From Deltaproteobacteria bacterium (lineage in GTDB: Bacteria; Desulfobacterota; Binatia; UBA12015): a DNA stretch of 48,902 nucleotides. Below are positions 8,179 to 17,186 of this stretch, in pieces (the first letter of the stretch is position 1; each line of letters starts with the position of its first letter). Under the pieces are notes generated by a model. That model ran no database searches. It was not told the DNA's origin and was given only the letters and a program-made list of their open reading frames with translations. The DNA lies in contig VGTG01000021.1 in NCBI GenBank assembly GCA_016874795.1, positions 1 to 48,902 on the forward strand, given 5' to 3'. A program made the position numbers and the translations under genes.

Positions 8179-9711
8179 CTACGGCGCGAGCGCGAGAGAC
8201 CAGGCGCCGCCGCTCGCGCGCGCGGTGAAGAGGAGCCCGCCGCCGGCGGTCTCCTGCGACTCGACGTCGTCGAGCCCGCTCGACTCGACCTCCGGCGCAC
8301 CGTGCTTCGCGCCCGGGTAGAAAACGACGAGCTCCACGCCCTCGCCCGCCTGCTCGCCGGAGACGAAGAGCGTTCCGGCCGCGGGATCGTACCGCGTCTC
8401 GACGAGGCGCCCCGGCGCGGCGCGCGGATAGGCGCGCGTCAGCTCGTCGACGAGGTCGGTGCGCTCGCCGAGCACGGCGTTCGTCGAACAGTCGAGGTCG
8501 AACTCGCCCCAGGGATAGGGAACGCGGCCGGCGCGCACGTCGCCGACCTTGTGCGGATCGCCGCACGACTCGCGCCACGTCCAGAGCGTCGCGCTGAAAC
8601 GAAGCTCGTCCTGGAACGCCTGGTGATCGAGGAAGTAGCCGTCGCCGCTCGGACCGGCGCGCCGCGGATCCGCGCCCCACTCGCCGCTCAAGACCGGCGC
8701 CCCGCCGAAGCGGACCGCCTCGTCGCGCGCCACCTGGAACGCGGCTCGCGTGATCGGGCTGCCGGTGAAGCCGCCCGTGTACACGTGCGGCGCGTAGACC
8801 ACGTCGCGGTCGCGCGCGAAGTCGGGCGGTGCGCCCTGCCCGAGCGCCGACCAGAGCCCGGACGGCTCGAAGAGGACGAGGTGCGAAGGCGCGCCTGCGG
8901 CGGCTTCAGCGGCGCGGATCTCGGCGAGCGCTTCGCCGTAGAGCGCGGGAAGACCCGCTTGTGCGCTCGGCGTGAACGCGTTCGGCTCGTTCATGAGGTC
9001 GTACCCGGCGACGGCGGGATCGGTCGCGAACCGCGCGGCGAGATGACCGAGCATGCGCGCGTAGCGCGTACGGATGCCGACGTCCCCGGGACCCGGAACG
9101 TCTCGCCAGAACGCGTCGAACGCCGCGACGACGGCCGGGCTCGTCTCGCGCACGCCGGCGGAGGTACAGCGCGGCCGATCGCCGTCGAACGTCGCCCAAG
9201 CGGGCGCGCCGTCCCAGCCGATCGCCGGCTCGGTCGGCGGAGCGCACTCCTCGTCCGGACGCGCCGCGAGAGTCGCGTTCCACGCGTCCTGGTGCAGATC
9301 GAGGATCGAGTAGATGCCGTGGCGCTCGAGAAGACGCACCGCTCCCTCGATCTCGTCGAGGTACGCTTCGTCGTAGACGCCTGCCTCCGGCTCGACGCGC
9401 GACCACGAGAGGAGCAAGCGGACGGCGTTCCAGCCGATCGCCTGCATCCGCGCCGCGTCCTCCTCGGTCAGCGGGAACGTCGTGGGGAATTCGGTGCCCT
9501 GCCAGTACTCCGCGTACGCGTTGACGTTGACGCCGCGGAGCAGGACCTCGCGGCCCTCGCCGTCGACGATCCGGCCGCCGGCGACGGGATCGGGCTCGGC
9601 GTGCAGGAAGTGGAGCGCCGTCGCGGAGTCGTCGCTCCCGTCGCCGGAGCAAGCGGCGAGCAGTGCCGCGAGCACGAGAGCGGGAGCGAGCGAAGCGAAA
9701 CGGCGCAGCAT
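8179..9711 (-). CDS. GH5 glycosidase lipoprotein (endoglycoceramidase-like)
   Basis: Secreted glycoside hydrolase family 5 enzyme, 510 aa. The signal peptide ends in a lipobox with Cys21 (ALLAAC). The TIM barrel shows LRGVNVNAYAEYWQ (strand 1), GWNAVRLLLSWSRVEP, the acid/base Glu242 in LMNEPN, His309 in YAPHVY and the nucleophile Glu344 in LSGEWGA. The N-terminal pattern and size resemble endoglycoceramidases and related lipid-glycan hydrolases, followed by a C-terminal beta-sandwich-like region (about 430-510). The start at 9711 (MLRRFASLAPAL) is preferred over 9765 because it begins the signal peptide. It diverges from the carboxylesterase gene across 143 bp that carry two inverted repeats. 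Confidence 0.85.
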   Translation of the reverse strand: MLRRFASLAPALVLAALLAACSGDGSDDSATALHFLHAEPDPVAGGRIVDGEGREVLLRGVNVNAYAEYWQGTEFPTTFPLTEEDAARMQAIGWNAVRLLLSWSRVEPEAGVYDEAYLDEIEGAVRLLERHGIYSILDLHQDAWNATLAARPDEECAPPTEPAIGWDGAPAWATFDGDRPRCTSAGVRETSPAVVAAFDAFWRDVPGPGDVGIRTRYARMLGHLAARFATDPAVAGYDLMNEPNAFTPSAQAGLPALYGEALAEIRAAEAAAGAPSHLVLFEPSGLWSALGQGAPPDFARDRDVVYAPHVYTGGFTGSPITRAAFQVARDEAVRFGGAPVLSGEWGADPRRAGPSGDGYFLDHQAFQDELRFSATLWTWRESCGDPHKVGDVRAGRVPYPWGEFDLDCSTNAVLGERTDLVDELTRAYPRAAPGRLVETRYDPAAGTLFVSGEQAGEGVELVVFYPGAKHGAPEVESSGLDDVESQETAGGGLLFTARASGGAWSLALAP

Positions 9712-9738
9712 CGACCGAGTCTCCGGAACGCGGCCGAA

Positions 9739-9772
9739 GCGGTCAAGACCGCCTGAGCTTCGCACCTCAGGC
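9739..9772. promoter_or_regulatory. Two adjacent inverted repeats in a divergent intergenic region
   Basis: GCGGTC-AA-GACCGC (9739-9752) abuts GCCTGAG-N8-CTCAGGC (9751-9772). Both are perfect and lie between the divergent GH5 and carboxylesterase starts. They look like operator sites or an mRNA-leader hairpin of the GH5 gene. No regulator gene is adjacent. Confidence 0.35.
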
Positions 9773-9819
9773 GACGAGAAAACGCGGCCGAGTAGCTCGG
9801 TGTCTCGGCGGTGGATCGA

Positions 9820-9848
9820 TTGCCGACTCGACCGACCCTCGATAGCGT
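9820..9848 (+). promoter_or_regulatory. Candidate promoter of the carboxylesterase
   Basis: TTGCCG (9820-9825), a 17-nt spacer and TAGCGT (9843-9848). The box ends 6 nt before the GTG at 9855, the geometry expected of a leaderless message. There is no Shine-Dalgarno. Confidence 0.35.
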
Positions 9849-9854
9849 CTCCCG

Positions 9855-11555
9855 GTGGCGCACCGCCGCGATCGTACGGTCGTGCAACGAAGAGCGCGAA
9901 AAATCGCCGCCGCGTTGGCGGCCGTGGCCGGCTCCGCGCTCCTGGCTCCGCTCGCGTCGGACGGACGGGAAGCGCTCTGCGACATCCCGGTCGTGCAGAC
10001 GCGCTCGGGGCCCCTCTGCGGCCGCGCGGTCGAGGCGGCTCCGCCCGGAGGCGAGAAGCGAGCGCTGCAGGCCTACCTCGGCATCCCCTACGCCGCGCCG
10101 CCGATCGGAGCGCGCCGCTGGCGAGCGCCGGCTCCCGCGGAGCCGTGGCAGGGAATCCGCAGGAGCGACGACTTCGGACCGATCTGTCCGCAGCATCTCC
10201 CGGAGGACGTCTCGATCGAGACGAGCGAGGACTGCCTCACGCTGAACGTGTGGACTCCCGATCCGAAGGGAGCCCTGCCGGTGATGGTGTTCCTGCACGG
10301 CGGCTCCTTCCTCGACGGCGGGAGCTCACTCCCGCTCTACGACGGTGCGCATCTCGCCGCGACGGGACCGGTCGTCGTCGTGACGCTCAACTACCGGCTC
10401 GGCGTGCTCGGCTTCCTCGCCGGCATCGACGGGTTCGGCGGCAACTATGGAATTCTCGATCAGCAGCTCGCGCTCCGCTGGGTGCGCGAGAACGCGGCCG
10501 CGTTCGGCGGCGATCCGGCGCGCGTGACGCTCTGGGGCGAGAGCGCCGGTGCGATGTCGGTCGGAATCCATCTCCTCGACGAGGAGAGTGCAAAGCTGTT
10601 TCGCGCCGCGATCCTCGAGAGCGATCCGTACGGGATCCCCTACAAGACGCCCGAGCAGGCGCGCGGGTACGCGAACGCCGTCGTCGCGGCGCTCGGCTGC
10701 TCGTCGGACGACGACGATGACGACGTCTCCGCGTGTCTCCGCGACGCGCCGATCGATCGCATCCTCGAGGCGCAGATGAAGCCGCCGTTCACCGAGGCGC
10801 TGCTCCTCGGCCTTCCGTCCTTCGTTCCCTGGGCGCCCGTCGTCGGAAGCCCGCCGCTCGCGATGCAGCCGGTGCAGGGCCGCATCGACAAGCCGATGAT
10901 CCTCGGCACGAACACGGACGAAGGTACGCTCTTCGTGGCACTTCAGGAGCGCGCGATCGGAAGCATCGGGGCGATCAAGTACGTCCTCGAGACGGAGCTC
11001 GCGCTCGGCGACCATGCGGGGAAAGCGAGAGCGCTCTATCCGCCGCTCGGTCCCGGCGGCGACCCGGAAGCGCTCTCGCACCTCGTCACCGACTACCTCT
11101 TCACGTGCGCGAGCCGGTTCGTGCTGGGACGGAGCACGGCACCTGCGTGGTCGTACGAGTTCCGCTACGCCCCCTCGTTCTCGATCTGGCCCAGCTTCCC
11201 CGTCTGCGCGCCGTCGACGGGACGGGTCTGCCACGGAGCGGAGCTCCCGTTCGTCTTCGGGAATCCCTTTCCGCCCGTGTTCGGCGAGCCGCGGGCTTCC
11301 TTCACGACCGCCGAGGAGAAGCTCGCGCGGACGACGATGCAGCTCTGGACGCGCTTCGCGACCGATTTCGACCCGAGCCCGACCGGAGACCCGCCGTGGC
11401 CGCGTTACGAAGGCCAGAACCCCGTCGACTTGCGCCTCACGGGACCACTCACCGTCGGGCCGCCGCGCGACGCGCATTGCGAGTTCTGGGACGCCCTCGG
11501 CTACGACCTTTCGGGCGTTCTCGACCGCATCCTCCGAGGGGACCGCAAGTCCTGA
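9855..11555 (+). CDS. Type B carboxylesterase, exported
   Basis: A 566-aa alpha/beta-hydrolase of the carboxylesterase type B family, which cleaves carboxylic esters. Markers are EDCLTLNVWTP at about 125-135, the oxyanion-hole HGG at 148-150, the nucleophile Ser230 in GESAGAMS, the acid Glu356 in TNTDEGT and His460 in CHGAELPFVFG. A hydrophobic stretch at 16-34 (IAAALAAVAGSALLAPLA) after a basic N-terminus is a signal peptide. A run of six Asp at 285-290 is an oddity in a surface loop. The start is GTG at 9855; an internal GTG ten codons on is possible. The gene converges with the GT-C gene and diverges from GH5, so the pair may act together on extracellular lipids or glycans. Confidence 0.9.
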   Translation: MAHRRDRTVVQRRARKIAAALAAVAGSALLAPLASDGREALCDIPVVQTRSGPLCGRAVEAAPPGGEKRALQAYLGIPYAAPPIGARRWRAPAPAEPWQGIRRSDDFGPICPQHLPEDVSIETSEDCLTLNVWTPDPKGALPVMVFLHGGSFLDGGSSLPLYDGAHLAATGPVVVVTLNYRLGVLGFLAGIDGFGGNYGILDQQLALRWVRENAAAFGGDPARVTLWGESAGAMSVGIHLLDEESAKLFRAAILESDPYGIPYKTPEQARGYANAVVAALGCSSDDDDDDVSACLRDAPIDRILEAQMKPPFTEALLLGLPSFVPWAPVVGSPPLAMQPVQGRIDKPMILGTNTDEGTLFVALQERAIGSIGAIKYVLETELALGDHAGKARALYPPLGPGGDPEALSHLVTDYLFTCASRFVLGRSTAPAWSYEFRYAPSFSIWPSFPVCAPSTGRVCHGAELPFVFGNPFPPVFGEPRASFTTAEEKLARTTMQLWTRFATDFDPSPTGDPPWPRYEGQNPVDLRLTGPLTVGPPRDAHCEFWDALGYDLSGVLDRILRGDRKS

Positions 11556-11626
11556 GGGTCTTCGTCGCGAGCGAGACGATGCCCTCCGTCGAGCAGGCGG
11601 CCTACTGTCGCGCGTGAGACCCTCGC

Positions 11627-13270
11627 TTACGGAGTCGACGCCGGACGGCCGTTGGCAATGAAGAGATAGCGGTCGTCGCCGGTGCCGAGCGTGAAGGTGC
11701 CGGGGAGAGCGCCGAGCGTCGCCACCTCCGACGGACGGAGCACGACGCCGGCCGGCTCCGGGCTCGACAGGCGCGCGGCGACCTGGTCCACGGGCAGGAC
11801 CGGAACGCGGCGCTCGAGCGAGTAGTTGACGAGCGGAAGCCGGTACACGTCGTCGAACGTCGTCCAGAGCGCGCGCCCGTCGAGCTCGCGCTCGACCGCC
11901 TCGAAGAACGGCCGCACGGACTTCCGCGCGTCGACCTCGGGAAGCGCCACGCGAAGCGCCAGGAAAGTGATCGCGACGAGACAGACCCCGTAGCCGAGGT
12001 ACCACGCGCGGTCCGGGCCGCGCGCGCGGAGACGAGCCGCGAGCGAGAAGCCCGCGGCGAGCGTGAGCGGAAGGAAGAGGAGGACCCACCAGCGCGAGAA
12101 CGCAATCGCGAGCGCGAGCGGCGTGACCGCGCCCGCGGCGCCGACCAGTGCCAGGTTCCCGACGATCGTCCACAGCTCCCAGCGGCGCAGGCGCGAAGGG
12201 GCGGCGAGCACCTCGGCGGCGAGGTCCGCCAGCAAGAGAAAGACGAAGAAGAGGATCGGGCTCAGGTAGTCCGTCGACTTGGCACTCGACAGCGACAGAA
12301 CCAGAGGAACGGCCACGAGCCCGACGAGGAGGAACCGCTGGAGCTCGCTCCACGGCCCGCGCGATAAAAGACGCACGAGAGCGACGATCGCGATCGGCGC
12401 CCACGGCGTCGGGTAGAGGAACAGGAGCGGGAGGTAGAAATGGTACGGCTCCTTCTCCGCGATCCACGCGTCGTTGATCCGATCCGAGAGCCCGACGAAC
12501 GACTCGAGCGGCAGGAGCCGGCCGATCGTGTTGTCGACGAGCGCGATGCGCACGAACGGCCAGCCGCCCTCGCGATGGAGCGCGATCGCCCACGGCAGGG
12601 CGAGCACGAGCCCGAGCAACCCCGTCCACAGGAAGAGGCGGACGAGCCGTCGAAGCTCGCCACGTCGCACGAGATCCACCGCGACGACCGGCAGGACGAC
12701 GAAGCCCGTGAAGAGGTTCTTCGCGTAGAACGAAGCGGCGACCACGAGCGCGAGCGCCGCGTCCCAGCGCGCGATGCGCTCGGGCGCCGCTTCGAGCGAG
12801 CGCGCATGGAGTGCGAAGCCGACGAACGCGAAGATCGTCCCGGCGACGTCGGTGCCGGCGCGGTGCACGAGGTCCCAGTACAATCCCGTCGAGGCGGCGA
12901 GCAGCATCGCTGCGCACGCCGCTTGCACCCCGTACGCGCGCCGCGCGATCCCGTAGACGAGACCGAGACCGAGAACCCCGAGCAAAGCGGCGGGCAGCCG
13001 CAGCGTCCCCGGATCGAGCGAGCCGCTCACGCGCGCCGCGGCGAGCGCGAGCCAGTAGTACAGCGGTGGCGTATCGAGGAACGCGTGCTCGCCGTTGATC
13101 CGCGGAACGGCGAGGTCGCCCGACGACTGCATCTCCCACGTGATGCCCGCGACCGTCGGCTCGACCGGCGCCCACACGTCGTGGTCCCAGACGCCGACCC
13201 CGAGATACAGGGCGACGACCGCGATCCACGTGAAGGCGACGAGGGCTGCGTCGCGGGCTCGAGGAGTCAA
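11627..13270 (-). CDS. GT-C glycosyltransferase (GT39/ArnT-like), multi-pass
   Basis: A 547-aa polytopic membrane protein of the GT39/ArnT/PMT superfamily. It transfers a sugar from a polyprenyl-phosphate donor on the periplasmic side. The first loop carries the acidic motif VWDHDVWAPVEP (28-38), typical for the catalytic site, then LDTPPLYYWLALAAARV and about ten further hydrophobic helices. A soluble C-terminal domain (about 450-547) follows. The start is TTG at 13270, 12 nt after the amidinotransferase stop; no strong Shine-Dalgarno is seen, so the start is uncertain by a few codons. It is the last gene of the nitroreductase operon, implying that the pathway product is glycosylated or that the enzyme modifies the envelope. 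Confidence 0.82.
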   Translation of the reverse strand: MTPRARDAALVAFTWIAVVALYLGVGVWDHDVWAPVEPTVAGITWEMQSSGDLAVPRINGEHAFLDTPPLYYWLALAAARVSGSLDPGTLRLPAALLGVLGLGLVYGIARRAYGVQAACAAMLLAASTGLYWDLVHRAGTDVAGTIFAFVGFALHARSLEAAPERIARWDAALALVVAASFYAKNLFTGFVVLPVVAVDLVRRGELRRLVRLFLWTGLLGLVLALPWAIALHREGGWPFVRIALVDNTIGRLLPLESFVGLSDRINDAWIAEKEPYHFYLPLLFLYPTPWAPIAIVALVRLLSRGPWSELQRFLLVGLVAVPLVLSLSSAKSTDYLSPILFFVFLLLADLAAEVLAAPSRLRRWELWTIVGNLALVGAAGAVTPLALAIAFSRWWVLLFLPLTLAAGFSLAARLRARGPDRAWYLGYGVCLVAITFLALRVALPEVDARKSVRPFFEAVERELDGRALWTTFDDVYRLPLVNYSLERRVPVLPVDQVAARLSSPEPAGVVLRPSEVATLGALPGTFTLGTGDDRYLFIANGRPASTP

Positions 13271-13282
13271 TGGAGGTCCGGC

Positions 13283-14389
13283 TCAGAAGTAGGAGCGGAG
13301 CTCTCCCCGCCGGCGGATGTCCAGCGTCGCGCAGTGGAAGCCGCCGCCGAACAGCTTGTAGTTCATGAACGGACACGGGATCGGCTCGAAGCCCCACTCG
13401 CGAAGCTTCCGGTGCATCGACTTCTGCGACGCCTCGACGACGACGCGGCGCTCGTCGAGCATCAGCATGTTCATGCTGATCCACTTGCTGACGAGCGAGA
13501 GGTGGACGTTCAGGAAGCCCGGGATCGGATCCGGATCGGGCGCGACGAGTACGTCCCACGAGCGCAGGATCGAAGGAAGCCGCGAGGCGTCGGCGTACTC
13601 CGGATTGATCAATACCTTCCCCGGCGCCAGCGGGACGAACGTCGTGTCGATGTGCATCGGCTGGCGACAGAGCGTCTCCACCTCGTGGATGCGAAAGCCG
13701 TCGCCGAGGTGCCGACGGAGCCACTCGATCCCCGTCTGGTTCGTCACGTTGCTCCGCGTGACGAAGAGATCGCGCCCGCAGCGCGCGAAGTCCGCCGCGT
13801 CGAAGACGAGCTCCGACTCGTTCACGATGTAGCGGATCGGCTCGCCCGCCGGCGAAGGCCGGAAGTCGTCTCCCGAGTAGAGCGAGTCGAGAAGGCGTGG
13901 ACGCGGAGCGGAGGTCCAGCGCGCGCCGAGCGCGAAGTACTCGCGGAGGAGGGTCCGGTAAGCGCGCATCTCGAAGTGCCGCGAGCGCCAGGCCATCGGC
14001 ACCTCGATGATCTCGTCGCCGATGACGATCAGCCCGTCGCGCGGGCTCGCGATGCAGAAGCCCCTCGAGGTCCAGCTCGGTGTCGAGCAGGGAACCGCGA
14101 AGTCGACGACGTCGGGCCGCCGGACGACGATGCCCTCGCTCTCGAGCAGGCGGATGAACCCGTCGAGCTCGCGCTGCGCTCGTTGCACGACGATCCGCGG
14201 GTAGTGGCGCCCTGCGAGCGGACGGTAGAGGCGCGCCGGTACCGGCGGAAGGTTCCCCTCGAAGGTCACGTGCCGCGTCGGCACGGTCGCCCCTTCGAGG
14301 CGACCGACGATCACCTCCTCGAGCGGATCCCACTCGTTCCACGAGCGCACGGGCCCCGCGACGGCGGGGGTCTCGACCGCTGCGTTCAC
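13283..14389 (-). CDS. L-arginine amidinotransferase (GATM/AGAT-like)
   Basis: A 368-aa enzyme that moves the amidino group of arginine to an amine, giving ornithine and a guanidino compound. It follows the animal glycine amidinotransferase closely as I recall it: FDAADFARCGRDLFVTRS (Asp197), NQTGIEWLRRHL, PMHIDTTF (His246), KWISMNMLMLDERRVVVEA and GGGFHCATLDIRRRGEL (Cys353, the covalent catalytic Cys). All three catalytic residues are in place and the length is full. The start is GTG at 14389, overlapping the TGA of the SMR gene (GTGA); longer readings run over that gene. Bacterial relatives make guanidinoacetate or toxin and antibiotic starter units, so the acceptor amine here is unknown. 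Confidence 0.9.
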   Translation of the reverse strand: MNAAVETPAVAGPVRSWNEWDPLEEVIVGRLEGATVPTRHVTFEGNLPPVPARLYRPLAGRHYPRIVVQRAQRELDGFIRLLESEGIVVRRPDVVDFAVPCSTPSWTSRGFCIASPRDGLIVIGDEIIEVPMAWRSRHFEMRAYRTLLREYFALGARWTSAPRPRLLDSLYSGDDFRPSPAGEPIRYIVNESELVFDAADFARCGRDLFVTRSNVTNQTGIEWLRRHLGDGFRIHEVETLCRQPMHIDTTFVPLAPGKVLINPEYADASRLPSILRSWDVLVAPDPDPIPGFLNVHLSLVSKWISMNMLMLDERRVVVEASQKSMHRKLREWGFEPIPCPFMNYKLFGGGFHCATLDIRRRGELRSYF

Positions 14390-14742
14390 GCCGGGAAGAA
14401 GACGAGCCCGATCCCAACCACGATCGTCAGGATCCCGATCGCCTGAAGCACGTTCAGGCTCTCGTTCAGGAGCCATGTCGAGAGGAGCGCGATGATCACG
14501 ATCGTCGCCCCCGTCGAAACGGGATAGACGAGGTTCAGCCGCAAGCGGGACAGCAGGAAGATGTAGAGGAAGAAGCTCAGCCCGTGCAGCACGAGCCCGC
14601 TGAAGATGTAGACGTTGCGAAACGGCTCGAGGACGATCCCGAGCGACAGCTCCTGGTCGCCGAGGCGCGCAGCGCCGTACCGCAAGATGAGCTGAGCCGC
14701 GACGACCAGACAGGTTTCGAGGGCGAAGAGGAGGTAGATCAT
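14386..14742 (-). CDS. Small four-helix SMR/DMT exporter
   Basis: A 118-aa integral membrane protein with four helices, the size of SMR (EmrE/Gdx) transporters. Helix 1 carries a buried Glu9 (LLFALETCLVVAAQL), the position of the proton- and substrate-binding Glu in SMR proteins. The last two helices carry VYPVSTGATIVIIALLSTWLLNESL and GILTIVVGIGLV, typical of SMR/EamA folds. It lacks the exact signatures of well-studied Gdx or EmrE, so ArnE-like lipid carriers are an alternative. It is sandwiched with a 6-nt gap after the deacylase and a 4-nt overlap with the amidinotransferase. Because some SMR proteins export guanidinium compounds, this neighbour suggests export of the guanidino product (inference). 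Confidence 0.8.
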   Translation of the reverse strand: MIYLLFALETCLVVAAQLILRYGAARLGDQELSLGIVLEPFRNVYIFSGLVLHGLSFFLYIFLLSRLRLNLVYPVSTGATIVIIALLSTWLLNESLNVLQAIGILTIVVGIGLVFFPA

Positions 14743-14748
14743 CGCGTC

Positions 14749-16428
14749 TCAGACGATCTCACCCGCGCGTGCCGAAGTGTACGCGCCGTTCTCCCACACG
14801 ACGGCGCCGTTGACGACGACCGTGCCGATGCCCGTCGCATGCCGCACGTAGCGATTGGCGTTTCCGGGAACGTCGCCGACGAAGTCCTCGGAGCCGCGGT
14901 CGATCGTAGCGGGATCGAACAGGACGAGATCGGCCGCCTGGCTGGGCACGATGCGTCCGCGGCCGCGGATGCCGAAGGCGTCCGCGAGCTCGCCCGTGAG
15001 ACGATGAATGGCTTGCTCCAGCGTGAACGCACCGAGCTCCCGCACCCAGCGCGCGAGGAGGTAGCTCGTGTCGCCCGCACCACAGAACTGCGCGATGTGC
15101 GCTCCCGCGTCGCTCGCGCCGATGTGCACGAGCGGATGGCTCAGGAGCTTCGTGACCGGCCCCGTCTCGGCCTGGATCATGCCCTTCAGGCAGAACTCGG
15201 TCTCGAGCCCTTCGCTACACGCGAGATCGATCAGCGCGTCGGCCGGTGCGACGCCCTGCTGCGCCGCGACGTCCTTGACGAGACGGCCCTCGAGCGCGCG
15301 GTGCTCGGCATCGCGCACCTGCTGGACGATCAGGTGGTCCCACACCGGGCCGAGGAACACGGCCTGGTTGCGCAGATCCTCGCGACGCGCGGGATCGGCG
15401 AACGCGGCGAGCCGCTCGGACAGCGGGAGCCGCATGATCGCGTTCCATGCCGGGAGCGCGAACAGGATGAACGACGCCTCGCTCAAGCGGATGTTGACGT
15501 CGAACGTACGCGGCATGCTCTGCCCGAAGAGCTTCGCGCCGCGTGCGGCCTCCTCCTCCAGGAGCGCCAGGGAGTCGGACCAGAGCGTCGTCGTTGCGTT
15601 GTGCACGATCGGCGCGACGGAGCACATGAGACCCGTCGCGCGCGAGATGTCCGCCATGTCGCGCATGTTCTGGAGCTGCGCCTGTGGCAGGAAGAAGATC
15701 GGAACCGTCTGGATCAGCCCGCGTCCCGCCGCGGCCATCGCGCGGCCGAGGGCGATGATCTCATCCTTCGTGGCGAGACGGCTCGCGACCGGACGCATGT
15801 CCTCGTCGATGTCGACGTACGAAGTCGAGAGCCCGGCCGCGCCCGCGCGGATCGCGTCGGCGAGCACCTTGGACATCGCCGCGACCTCGTCCTCCGTCGC
15901 CGCGCGCTCCTGCGCGGCCGGACCCATCACGTAGTGTCGCAGCGCCGAATGTCCGACCAGGCCCGCGACGTTGATGCCGAGGTGCGGCCGGATGAAGTCG
16001 AGGTACTCGCCGTAGCTCTCCCACTCCCACGGCACGCCGGCCGCGAACGTGTCGAGCGGGATGTCCTCGATCTGCTTGAACATGCCCGCGAGCGCGCGCC
16101 GATCGCTCTTTCGCACGGGAGCGAGCGAGAGGGAGCAGTTGCCCATCAGCACCGTCGTCACACCGTGCTCGAGCGAGGGCGTCGCGAGGCGGTCCCAGCA
16201 GATCTGCGGGTCGAAGTGCGTGTGCACGTCGATGAAGCCCGGTGCGACGACCTGGCCGCCCGCATCGATCTCGCGCGTTCCCGCCGGGACGGAGGTCGCG
16301 CCGACGTCGGCGCCGGCCGCGGCGATCTTCCCGTCGCGGACGGCGATGCCGCCCGTGAACGCGGGAGCGCCCGTGCCGTCGACGATCCGCGCGTTGCGGA
16401 TCAGAAGGGATCTCTCGGACTTCTCCAT
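14749..16428 (-). CDS. N-acyl-D-amino-acid deacylase family amidohydrolase
   Basis: A 559-aa amidohydrolase-superfamily protein of the D-aminoacylase type, which removes N-acyl groups from D-amino acids or related amides. Metal-site motifs are VAPGFIDVHTHFDPQ at about 60-74, GVTTVLMGNCSLSLAP, GLVGHSALRHYVMG, and HIGASDAGAHIAQFCGAGD near residue 445. The C-terminal small domain carries FGIRGRGRIVPSQAADLVLFDP. The ATG is preceded by AGGAG, which overlaps the TAG of the upstream nitroreductase, so both are in one operon. A paralogue lies at 29,989. Annotators often call this group 'amidohydrolase family protein'; the substrate is open. Confidence 0.9.
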   Translation of the reverse strand: MEKSERSLLIRNARIVDGTGAPAFTGGIAVRDGKIAAAGADVGATSVPAGTREIDAGGQVVAPGFIDVHTHFDPQICWDRLATPSLEHGVTTVLMGNCSLSLAPVRKSDRRALAGMFKQIEDIPLDTFAAGVPWEWESYGEYLDFIRPHLGINVAGLVGHSALRHYVMGPAAQERAATEDEVAAMSKVLADAIRAGAAGLSTSYVDIDEDMRPVASRLATKDEIIALGRAMAAAGRGLIQTVPIFFLPQAQLQNMRDMADISRATGLMCSVAPIVHNATTTLWSDSLALLEEEAARGAKLFGQSMPRTFDVNIRLSEASFILFALPAWNAIMRLPLSERLAAFADPARREDLRNQAVFLGPVWDHLIVQQVRDAEHRALEGRLVKDVAAQQGVAPADALIDLACSEGLETEFCLKGMIQAETGPVTKLLSHPLVHIGASDAGAHIAQFCGAGDTSYLLARWVRELGAFTLEQAIHRLTGELADAFGIRGRGRIVPSQAADLVLFDPATIDRGSEDFVGDVPGNANRYVRHATGIGTVVVNGAVVWENGAYTSARAGEIV

Positions 16429-16437
16429 GATCGACTC

Positions 16438-17118
16438 CTAGCTCGCCTTCTCGCCGCGGAACGGCTGGTTTCCGTAGCGGTCCACGTGCACGATCTCACC
16501 GACGGGCTTCCGCGTCGTCGGCCCGTAGCGTCCCGTTGGCCAGCCGAGCGGAACGACGGCGCACGGGCTGACGCCCCAGGGAAGCCCGAGCGCGCGCCGC
16601 GCGAGGAAGTGGCTCCAGAGCGGCAGCGTGATCAGCGCCGCACCGAGTCCGGCCGCGCGCGCCGCGAGGAGGAGGTTCTGCACCGAAGGGTAGATCGAGC
16701 CATAGTAGCTCGTCGCCGCGACCGGCGGGAACGGCACGCGCGGTCCGCGCAGACACGCGACGACGATCACGGGAATGTCCGCGAAGTGGTCCGCCTGCCA
16801 CTGCACCGCCTTGATGATGCGTTGCATCGCCGGATCCTCGCGCGCGAGCCAGCGGCCGATCCCGCCGTAGAGCCGCCACGCGCCGCGGTTCAGCGCGCCG
16901 AGCTTCTCCTTCACGGCGCGGTCCTTGACGATGACGAATTCCCAGTTCTGCGCGTTGCTGCCGGTCGGCGCCTTCTGCGCGAGCTCGACCAGCCGCAGGA
17001 CCAGGGCGTCGTCGACCGGATCGGGACGGAGGCGGCGGATCGCGCGCTGCGTCGACATCGCCTCCTCGAGCGGCATCGCGAACGGACTCTCGACCGTCTG
17101 ACTCGCAGGCTCGGACAT
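16438..17118 (-). CDS. Nitroreductase family FMN protein
   Basis: A 226-aa flavoprotein of the nitroreductase superfamily. The N-terminal FMN-phosphate motif is STQRAIRRLRPDPVDD, followed by LVELAQKAPTGSNAQNWEFVIV. The second half has SVQNLLLAARAAGLGAALITLPL and GVSPCAVVPLGWPTGRYGPTTRKP, all diagnostic. Such enzymes reduce nitro groups, quinones or enones with NAD(P)H, and some act as dehydrogenases in natural-product pathways. The start ATG at 17118 (MSEPASQ) has GAGGAGG 5 nt upstream; an earlier in-frame ATG at 17193 falls inside the fold-back repeat and is rejected. It is the first gene of the five-gene operon down to 11,627. Confidence 0.88.
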   Translation of the reverse strand: MSEPASQTVESPFAMPLEEAMSTQRAIRRLRPDPVDDALVLRLVELAQKAPTGSNAQNWEFVIVKDRAVKEKLGALNRGAWRLYGGIGRWLAREDPAMQRIIKAVQWQADHFADIPVIVVACLRGPRVPFPPVAATSYYGSIYPSVQNLLLAARAAGLGAALITLPLWSHFLARRALGLPWGVSPCAVVPLGWPTGRYGPTTRKPVGEIVHVDRYGNQPFRGEKAS

Positions 17119-17186
17119 CTCGACCTCCTCGGGCTCTTGACGGGGACGTTGGGACGGTACCAAACGCCCTTCGCGAGCGCTCCTAG

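Noticed and set aside
10326-14417. Very long minus-strand open frame spanning the esterase and GT-C genes
   Set aside because: Low-complexity Arg/Ala composition and overlap with well-supported genes in other frames.
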